Below, one piece after another: positions 36,761 to 49,600 of a DNA stretch of 64,000 bases (position 1 is its first letter; each line of letters opens with the position of its first letter). The notes below the pieces were generated by a model. It was given only the letters and a program-made list of their open reading frames with translations. It ran no database searches and was not told the DNA's origin. The DNA is from Branchiostoma floridae (taxonomy: Eukaryota; Chordata; Leptocardii; Amphioxiformes; Branchiostomatidae): assembly GCF_000003815.2 (NCBI RefSeq), contig NC_049984.1, positions 12,023,186 through 12,087,185 of the forward strand, in the 5' to 3' direction. The translations under genes and the position numbers were made by a program.

Positions 36761-38691
36761 TCGTGTGTTCATTCAGATGACATACTAGTATTTCCCCATG
36801 GAGCATCTACACGCGCGCGGAACATGTCGGGGACCCCTGCTAAGGTATCGGTAAGGTATCGTTAGATGGCTTACGAATGGTCCGGACCATTCGGGAGAAA
36901 TTTTCCCGATATAGTAATGGCGATATAGTAGTTGCATCTAGACGCTGAAAAAAAGCTGTCGGCGAGAGGTAGTAGGCTCGCCGATATCGGGAAAAACTGT
37001 GTGTAGATCGCGCCTTATTAGTTGCCAGACTAAATCTACCCTGACCTGGTTAACTCAAGGACAATAAGATTGCATTGTTGCAATGTTCAATAAATCAAAG
37101 CAACAAAGAACAACAACAATAAGCCTCCTACATCCATTTTCATCGTTTTTGTAACAAGCTTTAAATTAAGGCAGTTTTTAGTAACTCACGACGCTTCATT
37201 GCGGGCACAAAAACAAACAGAGTTGCACAGGAATGCTCCAGCAAATTTACCCGGGTGTGACCTGGTTTAATTTGCAATTGTTATTTTATTGACAGCAATG
37301 TGACTCTCTGAAGATAACACCAGTCGACTAAATTGAAATCTTAGAAAACCCCGACCGCCCGTACACACTTGTACAGCTAACAGGATTTTGAAAGTTAGAA
37401 GTGGTCCCAAAATGTAGAATTAGAAGGCAGTAGGCCAAGGAAGAACACTAGGAAGTCTAGTTTAGTCTTATTATCGGGGCAACCATTCAAGCGAGATAAA
37501 ACCAACAAACAAAGCGTATTTGACCAAGGAGGTTGTATAACTTGTTGGCATGACATACCTTGGATGCGTTTATCACTTCGGAACTAGTTTTGAGTCTTTA
37601 AGCTTTCTTTGAATTCAGCTGTCTGTATGAAGACGACTCTCAAGCACAAGATAACTGCACCCAGTGCATGTAGCCTTCAACAAAGAAGTCAGCGCATTTT
37701 TTTCGGCCTGGTCTGAGAGGATTTCAGGGTCAAAGGAGCTAAACCGAAGTCAGTCGTTATTTTATCAGCCAAACAGCGGCGGCGGCCAGTTCTGTCCGAC
37801 AAGCGCTGTTTTTGACAGAGGTGTTCGAAATAGAACATGATCCAACGGGGGGCGGGGCACTTGGTAAGGATAAACAAAGTGGTCGCGCCTCCTAGCGACA
37901 GTTCACGGCACGTGCCTGCTGCATGGCGGTCACGTCGTGATCACGCGCTAGCCCCACTGCCATCCCGAAAGGCAAGACGTGATGTACCATAGAATCCAAG
38001 GCTATTGTGCAGATGATGGTTTTTCCGCTGTCTTCCCGTGCAGTTAAAACATCGATATTCAATAAGAAATAGCGCTAGCACCATCGAATTTCACCCTCCG
38101 AATTTCATATCCGTTCGTGATGATTTATAATTGGCAAGAAATCTGCCGGTCTTTGACGCAGGCATCATCAACCTAGAACGACCTCTCTTCTATTTATTAG
38201 TTTGGCCTACGTAGTCTAGAGCGGGTTGAATGTATTGTACTAAGGTGAACTTTAAGCCAGCATTCCTTCCTCAACCATATATATTCGGTACACTAGTTTT
38301 CATATTGTGAACGTTAAGTATATTGAAGCTAGACCTGTAGCTCTAACGTGTCGGAACATATACAAAAGAAGGAAGTATTGGAGATACCTTCTTACCTTCA
38401 ACTTCTCCAGCTGCATACGTACTTGACGTGGCTATACTTGACACTTCTAAGCCAGGTGTGTAGTCACTCCCTCAAAGGCTCTAGGCGTATCTCCCTGGCA
38501 AAGGTAACGTTAACTATGGGACACTCCTTACAAACTTTCGCCTATCACAAAGACGTGAAATACTAGTATGTACATAGTGGGACAGCGCCACCCTGCAGTT
38601 CACTTCCCACGTGCAAGCTGCGTGCTCCCCACGACACCGCCACATGCTAGGCTGGTGGGCGGGCTGTGATGAGGTACTAGTACTCAAAATG

Positions 38692-38811
38692 TATTCTCCA
38701 AGCAGAGGTTGGGTCGCGGAGATAGAAGTAGTCGAGATTTTCACCCGAGGGGAGCAAGCCGGTAAAAATCCTGAACACTACTATCTCTGCCACCGAACCT
38801 CTGCAGAATAC
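38692..38811. mobile_element. Foldback MITE, TCTCCAAGCAGAGGTT family, copy 2
   Basis: The left end is TATTCTCCAAGCAGAGGTT and the right end AACCTCTGCAGAATA, shortened by loss of the TTGG part. Flanks CTCAAAATG and CTAAAATGG look like a decayed target duplication. Confidence 0.65.
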
Positions 38812-38851
38812 TAAAATGGGCTCAAATCCAAATAGCAAGAGGCCACCTCAT

Positions 38852-40047
38852 CACATGAGAAAATTGCAAGTGAGTTAAACAAGGAATCCGATTGAAATTT
38901 TCTATCGGATTAAAAAAAAAGTGTTCACATATATAAGTTTTATACAATCGGATGAAACTCATCAAACTTGCGACCGCGACCACACAATCGGATTAAACTC
39001 TTATAGCGGGCACGCGTGGTGTTTCCAACGACCACCGCGGGCACGCGTAGTGTTTCCAAAATGTTGCCAGACTAACTCATAATTTTGAAGGATGTAGCGA
39101 CATCGATATTGATTATAACTGTTGAGAAATCGGCCGGTTTTGGTCAGATTTTGACGCGTCGATGGTCCGCAACACACACTGAAGAAAGTGGCGGCTTCTA
39201 GGTCATACGGGGTCATTGGGATAGTCTATAAAACTGGGGGTGGAAATGTTGCGCGCGGTGTGATTATACTCTACACTTAACTATATAAAATGTATCTGTT
39301 GGAGAAGTTGCATGAATAGAAAAAACTTATACTTAAACATTTGACTTCATTACGTATTTATCTGAAATAAAAGTCTGTGTTTCGCTTAAAAAACTGCTCG
39401 CCCATGCTTGCGTGCAGTGAAGTGACCCAAGCTCGAAAATTCTGTATAGACACGCTTACGGCTGTTTTTCTTGTGGAATATTTGCCTTTTTAGTGTTCTT
39501 GGGACATTGCCTCCAACAACAGAAGAGAAACAAAACCACATATGTTATTTTCATGGGCTATATTGCCAAAATGAAAAAGTCGGTCTTCTGCCGCACTGCC
39601 GATTTTCGGAAAGAACCGGTGTTCCGGCGAATCATGGCTTGCGGCGTACGGTTGTGGTTAACCATAGCGGTAAGGTGATTTTTGCAAGCAAACTTGCCCA
39701 TAAACTTCTTTTCTTATCCGTGTATCATACTTTTTTGCCATGTTGTAGTTATGGTTGTATGTCTAAGGTCCACTGTACCCGGATGTATGAAGTCAAAACC
39801 ATGAAACAAGCCCGAATCCAATCCAATTGTGTTCACATGGGCGATTCTAATCGGATTGCGCGCCAATCGGATTGCGCGCGCCGAATCCACCTTCCGAAGT
39901 GGATTGCAATCCAATCCAAAATGGGTAATCCAAGGAGGTTATTTAACCTCCTTGGGTAATCCAATCGGATCAGTTCTGTTCACATGGCTTAGATTGGGTC
40001 ATTTTAATCGGATTCCTCGTTTAACTCACTTGCTTTTTTCCCATGTG
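38852..40047. mobile_element. Non-autonomous DNA element, about 1.2 kb, with about 43-bp inverted ends
   Basis: Starting at 38852, TCACATGAGAAAATTGCAAG and then TGAGTTAAACAAGGAATCCG is mirrored near 40005-40047 with only a few mismatches. The interior is rich in AATCGGAT and has no transposase-like frame. The ends resemble hAT-type MITEs, but the superfamily is not established. Confidence 0.7.
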
Positions 40048-40374
40048 AACAGGGTCGCTTAACTTTGCCACAGTTACTTTTACTTCGGGAATAGCCGCGA
40101 GTAGTAGTACTAGCGAGCACTTGCTATTTTCTCTGGAAGGGCTAAATGTCTGATAACAAATTTTTACTTTTTTTTAATGTCAATCTAACTTTAAGCATCT
40201 ATACGTACAGATTGAAAAATATTGATTTAGTCTTGTTTATTGATCTTTATGCGACATGCTATTTTGGCTTCCGGCATAACATCACTAGTAGGTAAAGAGA
40301 GACACCGTCCGGCTTCTTCAAAACTGCATATACAGTGTTTGAAGTGTAGTGTAGGTTCAAGCAGATACTACGGT

Positions 40375-40560
40375 GGCATAATATAGTATCCTAAGCGTGG
40401 GCCTCAGTTCGACCCCAGGGTCGGCTTCAGCCTCGGACATGTTGTAAGGGATTGCATCCGGAAGTGATGTAAAACGGGGGTTCCGTGCTGGAAGAGGTGC
40501 CTCCAGCACGTAAAACAGCCCCAATACCCAGATTGGGTACCTACTGGCTACTGTAGTACA
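40375..40560 (+). repeat. Possible SINE-like fragment
   Basis: AGTTCGACCCCAGGGTCGG is B-box-like and is followed by a GCACGTAAAACAGCCCCAAT tail. Only motif resemblance supports the call. Confidence 0.3.
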
Positions 40561-41284
40561 CCAAGGTGAATTATGAATCTGCCTGGAGATCAGTGTAGAT
40601 GTGCGTTTGTAGGCCCGCTGAAGCTAGTGCATTAAAACATAACTAAATAGCCGTGCATTGCAAATGTATAGATGTGTAATCGGGCCTGAATTTATGAATC
40701 ATTCATTGCAAACGAGATTTTGACTTGAACCTTTTCCTTTCTTTTTCGGTGAAGAAAAACGCATTTAAGTCAATATTAGTTAAATACAAGAACAGTTATC
40801 AAATGCATATACATGTATTTTGAATTTATCCCTAACCTAAGCATTCCAATGTAGTTACAAATTTTCGTCACGTGGTTCGACGGCTGTCTTTGATTGGACA
40901 AGGTCTCGATCGAGCCTTCACACTTTGATCAGGCACAAATAAAGGTTGATAACACATACCAGAATCACCGTGTAGCCTTTCTGTTTTATAATCATGGTTT
41001 ACATGATAGAATACATACATTCCTTTTGAAATTAGGTAGAATGTTAGTCTAAGGCCTGATAGAATGTAATAGCATGAAGTGCGAGGAAGCACACCTAAAG
41101 GCGAGTCAGGTGAGACGACGCCACGACAGTGTTTGTCAACAACATGTGATCTTGTAAGTCATCACCGGTAAGTGGAAGGGGGTTTCCAACATAGGGGGCT
41201 CCCCGAGACTCAAGGAAACCCAGAAGAACTTTACTTCTCACATCACACCTGTAGCTGAAGTTCTTGCGGGTCTGTCGTCTGCAG

Positions 41285-41362
41285 AAAGTAAAACGATTAC
41301 CGGATATTTCTGTTGAAGAACTGAAGGAAAGCTCGGGAAGCTACACATGGCAGACAGCAGAG
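41285..41362 (+). other. Candidate upstream exon (26 codons)
   Basis: It is bordered by CTGCAG and GTACGTG and open in one frame: KVKRLPDISVEELKESSGSY then TWQTAE. It is symmetric in phase 0, so it cannot join directly to the exon at 43647, which needs one preceding base. It may belong to the 5' part of the TIR-kinase gene through another exon, or be unrelated. Confidence 0.3.
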
Positions 41363-42445
41363 GTACGTGTGCGGAAGCACGTAATTTACTTACAAGATCG
41401 AACTCTGACCCGAAACGTTTATGCTACATTTTATGAGTTTGGGTGATTTAAAAATCCACGACTATCTTATAATCGGGATGTGTTGTGAACTTGGATGAGT
41501 ACTTGCTTTCCTTTGACTTTTCCTTTAAATTTGGCACCATATATAAGACCTGTTGGCTTGTGATTCCATAATAGTTCACTGAGCACACTGTTCCCTGCCT
41601 GGTTTCGGATGTGTAAATATCGGTATGTCGAACCATACCATAAGTTATTGTCCAAACATGATATCATTTGCATGAACTTTAAGAGGGGAAAGCTTAAAAA
41701 CGTGTTAGTTTACGTGTTAGTTTACAGAAAACTATTGAGACGTTGCTTTTTTGACTTCCTCTTTTCTACTAGGATTATTAGTTTCTGGGCTTCCTCAACA
41801 GGTTGTTTCTGTGTGTTCAAATGGACAACAGTCATTTATCAATGAGAACTTCTGCTTTCTTGAAAGCATGTTTATATAAGGAATAACATTGTTGCGCTTG
41901 TGTAGTAAGTCGATTGACTGCAGTCTGTTCTGTCCTGGTTTTATTGGTGACAGGGAGAACTTACTACATATGCCAGTTAGGCACATCCGACTTCCCCTAT
42001 TGGGACCCTATATCTCTTCTTTATGTATAGTTCCTCAAGATACGCGCCCCCTTTGGCGTTTGGGGGAGGGGGAACTTAACTACAAAGAGAGGTTTCGAAA
42101 AAAAAAGTATGAAAGATAGGTGACAAGTTGCAAAACGTCAAACTTGATAGATAAACATAATCCACCACACATAACATACATCCATGTACGCACATAGATA
42201 TGTGTTTCAACTACACTTCCTTGACATTTTTTATTGAGGATCTTCAACATGATACAGGGAAACTTTTGAATGTTTATTTGTCAGCGCTAGCGTGGTATTC
42301 CCCATATGTCACAAACAAATGACTCAGCTGTGGCACGTAGGAGGGGGTTTCCCTTGTTCTAAAGGGTGTGGATGGCAATTAAACATCAATCAAGTCAAAT
42401 CAGCCAACTTTCTATTCATACAAGTTATGTCGACGGGAAGGTGCC

Positions 42446-42550
42446 TACTCTCCAAGCAGAGGTTGAGTCGCGTAGATATAGTAGTATAGTCGGGAAAATT
42501 ACACATGGTGACCACCGCTCCTCTTACAAGAAATCTCTGCTTGGAGAGTA
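42446..42550. mobile_element. Foldback MITE, TCTCCAAGCAGAGGTT family, copy 3, with 9-bp target duplication
   Basis: TACTCTCCAAGCAGAG at the left is mirrored by CTCTGCTTGGAGAGTA at the right. GAAGGTGCC flanks both sides exactly (42437-42445 and 42551-42559). The interior is unlike copy 1. Confidence 0.85.
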
Positions 42551-43646
42551 GAAGGTGCCCACTTGTATTCAAAGTCTTGCAGTTGGTATTATAGGTGTTA
42601 CCGAATAAGCAGATTTGTCGTCCTATCTTTCAATTTGTATGTAACACCATGTTTTGTTCAATTCCTGGACACCAAGCTATTTTGATGGTGACGTCCCGAT
42701 GTGGGTGTGGAAGTATGATTAACTGATCGAAACCAGAGTTTTGTTTGCATTTTTGTTAGCTCATTCAATCTTATTTGCTTTGTGGGAACCCACCCTTGAT
42801 ACGTATTTAAAACAGTCTCTTCCGGGTGTCGTAATAGTGGTCTCTATCTAGAACAATACTGCAAATGCATATAAATTCTCTGTGGTTTCCATGATGTTCG
42901 CAGTGTTTGCAATCGGAAAAGCGCCACCGCGAGCATTTTTGTTCCGTCTTTTGCATGATGTGCAGGAGTCAACTGCTCTGTCCGTCTTTGGCACCCTTGC
43001 CAAGCCTCTAGTAGGTGGTTTGAACATAATATAAGGCACCAATGTTTCCATTACTGTAGCAGTATATATTAGATAACGTTATAGCGCTAATGCGAACTCA
43101 AAACCACCGAGAACACTGCATTTTCTACTTACCACGAAATCAAATGACCGCGAACTTGAATACATTCGCAGTAATGGGGGTGGTTGTGGTTAAAACCTGC
43201 TGACTCACAGTGACGTTTGCCTCTGGTCAACATTGAGTTACTTCGGTTAGAAAACACACACGTCATTTCCGGTTTGTGGCTCGCCCGGAAGGAGTCGCGT
43301 GGGGATTCTGTAGCTCAGTGGCGCGGCGTTCAAATTTCGTTTGTGTCTTTCACAAACGTGTATATCGATTGTTTACCAGTAACTTTCTTCAGTTTAGTTA
43401 GTTGTCTCTTGTACTTAAGCTAGGATTATCCATACAGAAAGTAATATAAAGTCACAATATAACGTTATACAGTTTACTTTTTAAAGGGCTAGTATTAAAA
43501 AAAGAGTATCAGAGGTTTGCGTTTTATCCATCTTGTGACAGTGCTATGGTCTAAATGTTCATATCAATCTTGTTGATAACTGCTACCACTTCTTTATAGG
43601 TCCTACACGGTTATTTTGATATATTTTCTCCTGTATTTTATTCCAG

Positions 43647-46600
43647 AAAGCCGACGCCGCAGCTCAAGTAGGCTGAGCGTCTTCACTGGGTCATCACTGA
43701 GTCTGACCGGTAAAGGAACTATTTCTTCTTGTTTTATTTTTCTTTCCTCCTCTTTTCTTTCTCTCTCTCTCTCTTCATCTCTCTCTGCCTCACTCTCTGT
43801 CGACACGATGTTGATACTTCCAAATCGCCAACAATAAAACAAGACACGTGGGAAGGGTATCAGCACCATGGACATGTTTTAGCGGCCTATTCGCGGAGTT
43901 AGTCGTGGCGACGTCTCCTCTCAAGGGGAAGCAGAAGCAGAAAAAGGGCCAGAATAGTGAATAAACAGTTAACAACATATCTCCAGATAAGGGAGGACAA
44001 ACGTTTAGATTTTACCCAAACCCTGGATCTCCCCTGAATATTCAAAGTTATCATATTTATCTTTCCCCGTAGGGAAAAATATGGAGTGTTCTTTTTCTTT
44101 CTTCTTTTCCTTTCTCAGTCAATAGCTAATCAGAGGCTGGATTGGATATTACTTGTCATTGGAAATAGAGTTTTGTACTCACACACAACACTATAGGGCG
44201 AGTCTAATGCTAATCAGAGGCTGGATTGGATATTACTTGTCATTGGAAATAGAGTTTTGTACTCACACACAACACTATAGGGCGAGTCTAATGGTATAGT
44301 ATTCTGTGCGAGTAGCTTGACCAAGGGCTACGGGGAAAATATTCTGCATTTCGCAAAAATGTTGCCTTTCAAGTATCTTTATTCACTTTTCTGTGCTGCA
44401 GCCACGTTCACTAGAGATGTGTTTGTGGCGTGTGCCGACAAGGACGAGGCGCTGGTGAAATCTCGCGTGATCCAGCCTCTCGAGAGTAGGGAGATCACGT
44501 GCTGCTACCCACAGCGAGACTTCATCCCCGGACACAGCGAGTACCAGAGTGTGGTGGAGGCCATGGAGACAAGCCGGAGGACCATCGTTGTGCTTTCCAA
44601 GAATTTCAAGGACTACAAACTGTTCCATGCAATTCTTGGTCTGAGTAACCAACTGATCGCCCAAGGCCGTGTCATTCCAGTAAAAATTGATGAGGTGAGC
44701 CTGATTTTACAATACATTTCATAGCAGAAACAACATTATATGAAATGTTTTGTCCACTAAGACGATGTAGTGGTGCCGTATTGTAATAATGATAAACATT
44801 GTCAAATTAAGAATAGATATTATCTTAGAATGTTTGCACTATGAATGTAAATTGTTGTTTGTTGTCACAAATACAAATCAGTCCCCGAGCCAATATCATC
44901 TAAATTTTATCTACAAGCTTATACATTTAGCGTTGGTACTGACTCAGCGTTTTGTGAGTTACACGAGCGTGGTGGGTTGTTAAACGTGCTCAATGTGTGG
45001 CTCTCCTCAAACACGGGGCATCTGGTTTTACGTCTCATCCGAGAGGACATCTCTAGATCTCTACCCTTAAGCTTGGTACCCATTATATTGAGAAAATAGG
45101 TGTAACGTGCATTTTGGAAGGGTATAGGATTTCGGGCCTGTTTGGGATTTAAACCCAGAAACTAAAAGTTTCTAAGTTAACAACCCTAACAACAAGACCA
45201 CCTGCAGCCTGTTGAAATAAGACAGGTAGAAATGTTTTTGGTTTCACTGGATACCATTTCTATCTGCTGACTAAAGATTTCTGTATACTTTAGGATACGG
45301 ACCTGGATGGTCGTTTCAGAGATGTTGTTATCTTGGACATGATGGCGATCGACGAGACAACATTCATCACTAGGCTCGAAAAGGCCGTAAATTTGGAAGC
45401 AAAATCGCCAGGTGACTCATCACATTCTTAATACAAGCGGAACACTTCGACACTGGCCAAAATATATTCTGCCATATATACAACTTGCTTTTTTTTCAAA
45501 CGGTTCAGCTTTTGTTTGAGTCCGAATCAAATGCTGTGAGTGTGTACGTTGAATCTAAGAACTGACGTTACATGCACGCTTGATATTCGTTCTGAAGGAA
45601 TGTAATATATCTATTCACAATACGAAAAGGCTTGCTATGAAAGCCTATGATGTACTTCTGCAATGCCATGGAGCTTTTGTTCTGATACTGTACTATTTGA
45701 TAAGACTTGAATGACTATATGAATCATCTTGAAACCACAGGAATCCGTGAAGACGCTGCTGTATCATCAGAACCATACCCAGCAGACAGCACACCAGCGT
45801 CGTCAGAAACAAGCAGCGACATCAGCACTGCCAACACTGACTTCCAACAAGGTAAACTCATACTTATCATCTGCCATGTTGTATTTTAATGTTATACAAG
45901 ATGACAGATGATGTTACCATGACATCATGATTTCCATAGTGGACATCCTCCTTATCTGGACGAAAATGACATCCTGCCTCTTTTTCTTCTAGTATGGGAT
46001 GAACATGACTTTCGCCACAGCACTGAAATCATAAACGCCGAAGATGCAGTCACTGAATTTAACGACCTGGACAGCAATGATCCGTACTATAAGCACGAGG
46101 AAGGACACCACCTAAAAGCTGTGACAAAGACGATAAGCCTACACAAACTAGCACACTTCAGCCGCTCCAAGAGCCAGGTAGTGGCAGACAAGGCACTGGA
46201 GAAACTCCAGGACCTTGTGAGCTCGCGCATGGGGCACTGTGACCCTGACACGTACCTCGAAGAGCTTCAGAAAGCCGAGGTTATCATCAGAGAGACAATC
46301 AACAAGAAGGGGCAGCCGGTCATCATCAAGCGTAGAATGCTGAGGCTGAAGACATACGCCCTGATAGTGTACCAACTGGGCATCCTGTTGGACAAGGGCG
46401 ACATCGATCTGGAAAACAAGTTCTTCACAGCCATAAGCGACTTCAGCAAGAACGACTTCAAGACGTACGCGAACAAAGGACTCATTGCAGGCTATACTGT
46501 ACAATTTGCCCAAAGCGCTGCAAAATACACCCAGGATATCTCCAAACGCAAAGGAAGCAGCTTCACGTACGTAGAGAAGCTGATACAGCGGGTGGAGGAT

Positions 46601-49600
46601 CAGATAGAAGGAACCTACAAGGAGCTCCTGAAGTCTCTCTGCGACATAACGACAGACAAGAAGAAGCACTTCTCGACAGAGATATTCCTGCATGTCCTGA
46701 AGAAGAAGGTAAGACAAGTTACGAAGAAACAGCAATATGTGATGTCCATAATTTCATTATTTGTAAGAAGGAATCTTCAACAAAGGAGGCTAGCCAATCA
46801 TTAAGTTGATATAATTAATACTAACTAGTAATGTTTAGTACTAAATTAACTAAGTAGTTCAATAGAATGGATATGCATATTACTTCTGTTGATTCTTTTT
46901 TTTAAATGTCTTTTTTAAAGGTTATGCGAGTGAAAGATGCCAGCACAATCTTCCTAGACGTGCTGCAGAAGGTACTTGACGCCATCTTGAAGAACAAGAA
47001 CAAGAAGATTGATAAGGTGTGCCGGAGTGGTCTGCTCCTAGTGGGAACCCAGATCTTGGTCTACATCGCCTCTAACCATACCAACCCAGGTAAGATAATA
47101 GTGTAGTAGCAGCCTAAGCTATGCTTGGAGAGAAGCCAATTGTCTACACCTTGTACAGCGCAGGCTAACATTAGGCAAACGACAGCTAATTTAATATTAA
47201 TTGCACCACACTATCTTCAAGATGATCTGTGATTCTCCAATACATAAAAATACTGCTACGAAACCCAAAATATCCCTGTTTGCACGGAGCCTCAATAAGT
47301 ACTTGCATACCAAACTTCAAACACATTCACGAAAAGGATATCAAAATATAGCTGTAAACACACAAACACCGGGATCGACCAAAAACTATTAGTGATCTCT
47401 TACACGGGGGTAATAATGACTAATCATTTCCCTCCTCAGGCATCCGTGTACAGGCTGTCAAAGGCAGCTACACGAACGACATGGCCGGCCTGTGCCAGCT
47501 ATGGGACTACGAAGACAAGAAATGGAAGGAGGTGGCATCAGAAGTGTTTGACCTCTGCACGCCTCTGTGCTTCAGATCGAAAGATGAGGCCGTCGTACGG
47601 GCGGTTGCAGACCGATTTCTCACTGAGACGTCTACCAGTCGTGAGCAAAGCATGGCAGAGATCCCGTACCAGAACGACCCTCAGCTCGACCAGACCAAAA
47701 TGCTGCCAGTGACAATAAGAAGCATCAAGTATCGTCTGCATGAAGAAGGCCAGATTCTGACCGTCCCAGACACACAGACATCGAGTGAAGCCGCTTTCTC
47801 AATCAACGGTCGGATGTCTGACACGGACGTCGTGATCAAGTTTACAAGGTACAGCACCCGGGAAGACTTGGTGAGTAAGGAGTTGTCCTCAGACGACCTA
47901 CGGAATGAGATCCGCGTCGTGAGGAGAATGAACCATCCAAATGTGATCAACGTCTTGGCAGCGCACGATGGCCCCTCGCCGCCCTACTATCTGATAACAC
48001 CTCGGATGGAGGAAGAGACTCTCATAGATTACGTTATCGGCTTGCGGAAAGCTGTTCCTACTGACGTAGTTGTTACGTTGGTCGACGCCTGCAGACAAAT
48101 TACGGAGGCCGTGATCTACCTGTCTACCAAGGCTAAAGTAGTGCATCGCGACATCATGGCGGCCAACTGCCTGTGCCGTACCCTCCCTAACGGCAGGATG
48201 CACTGTTGTCTGACGAACTTTGGACTGTCTCGAACCATGAAGAAATGTGGGAGTGAGGAGAGGCAAGCGACGAAGTACGTGTGTCCAGGGAACCCCAAGG
48301 ATCCCATAGCGTACCGCTGGTCAGCGCCGGAGTCTCTGTCTCAGGACATCTTCACAAGTGCCTCCGAGGTGTGGATGCTGGCCTGCCTCATCTACGAGGT
48401 CCTGACACTTGGGGTACATCCGTTCCCACAGTGTGAGGATCCCAGGAAAATGGAAGACTATGTGAGTAGAAAAAATTGATCTGTAATCTTGCTTGATACG
48501 AAAATTGAACAACTGCGTTACAGTACTATTTAAATCTGAGCATGTGTGCCACAACGTTGTCATGCCTTTCATGATGTACTATCTTGCTATCCTTCGCTGT
48601 ATTTTTCCAACATTGCAGCTAAATGATGGGAAGCGGACTGAACAGCCGTCTTGCCTTTCCAAGCTGGATGAGAAAAGCCGCCTGTACCAGTTCCTATGGA
48701 TGTGTTGGAGCGCAGAACCTGCAGACAGACCGTCCCCTGAGGCTGTGCGAGAGTTCTTGGAGAAAACAACAAAGAGACACTCCAAAGGTAAGAGTTATAT
48801 ATCATGTGCCTTCTGGATAGTGAACGCCTTTTCATGTCTTTTTCATTGGCTGTATTTTTCCAACTTTAACCCTAACAGTACAGATCTAGAACGACGCAGG
48901 AAGAAGTCTTTAACACTTTTGCTTGTTCTCTAACACAGGAGATTTCTCCCACGTGTTCGTGTCTCCTCCAACCCTAAGGGGTGAAAGTATCGTGCGGCGG
49001 GTGAGTAGATTAACATATCTGTCGCTGTTGTCATAGAAGATTTACTTCTAAGTGAAGACTTTCACAGAACTTTGAAAACCTGAATTCTTGAATCCGTTAA
49101 CGCCGTACGCTCGACGCCGAACGTTTCCGTAGATTTTATGTATTGACAACAGAACATGTTCAGGTGATTGGTTAAACACTGTAAAGATGAATTTGATTTG
49201 GCACAGTATATGTCTTATTATCAGGCCATTGTATTTCTGTCATATATCATGCATATGATACAATTCATAGAAATGCGTGAGTCTCTAATGTAATTTCAAT
49301 TACTAGTACTTTGACAGAGTTCAATTTCTTTTTCTCTGTCTATCAGTCCATCACCAGCCAAGCATTCCAAGCGGGCGAGGAAAGTCCATTCTGCAGCAAC
49401 CAAATCGCTGATGATGCACTCAGTATCAGCCAACCACTGTACTATGATCCCGTGGCTCCCGACTTTCCTAAAGGAAGTCCTATTCGTGACGCGGACGAAT
49501 ACGATGACACAATACAGCAGGTATATAAAAACATTATCTATAAAAACATTCAGTATATCCTTCTGCGACAAATTGCGTATGAGGTAATGTCTATCCCCAT

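Larger units (their letters stand above)
36408..41284. other. Repeat-rich interval upstream of TLCD4
   Basis: It contains a foldback MITE (36594), a CpG-rich block at 37.7-37.95 kb that may be the TLCD4 promoter, a second MITE (38692), a 1.2-kb inverted-end element (38852) and a SINE-like piece near 40375-40560. ORFs here (for example at 39.5 kb) run through the 1.2-kb element and show no domain. Confidence 0.5.

Noticed and set aside
39471-39959. 162-codon ORF (+)
   Set aside because: It runs through the interior of the 1.2-kb inverted-end element, lacks any domain and is partly made of AATCGGAT repeats.
44185-44290. T7-promoter-like CACTATAGGGCGA
   Set aside because: Only the last part of the phage core is present, the upstream half is missing, and it is inside a genomic tandem repeat; treated as coincidence.
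46148-46735. 195-aa minus-strand ORF
   Set aside because: Antisense shadow of the large helical exon of the TIR-kinase gene, which has consistent splice phase on the plus strand.
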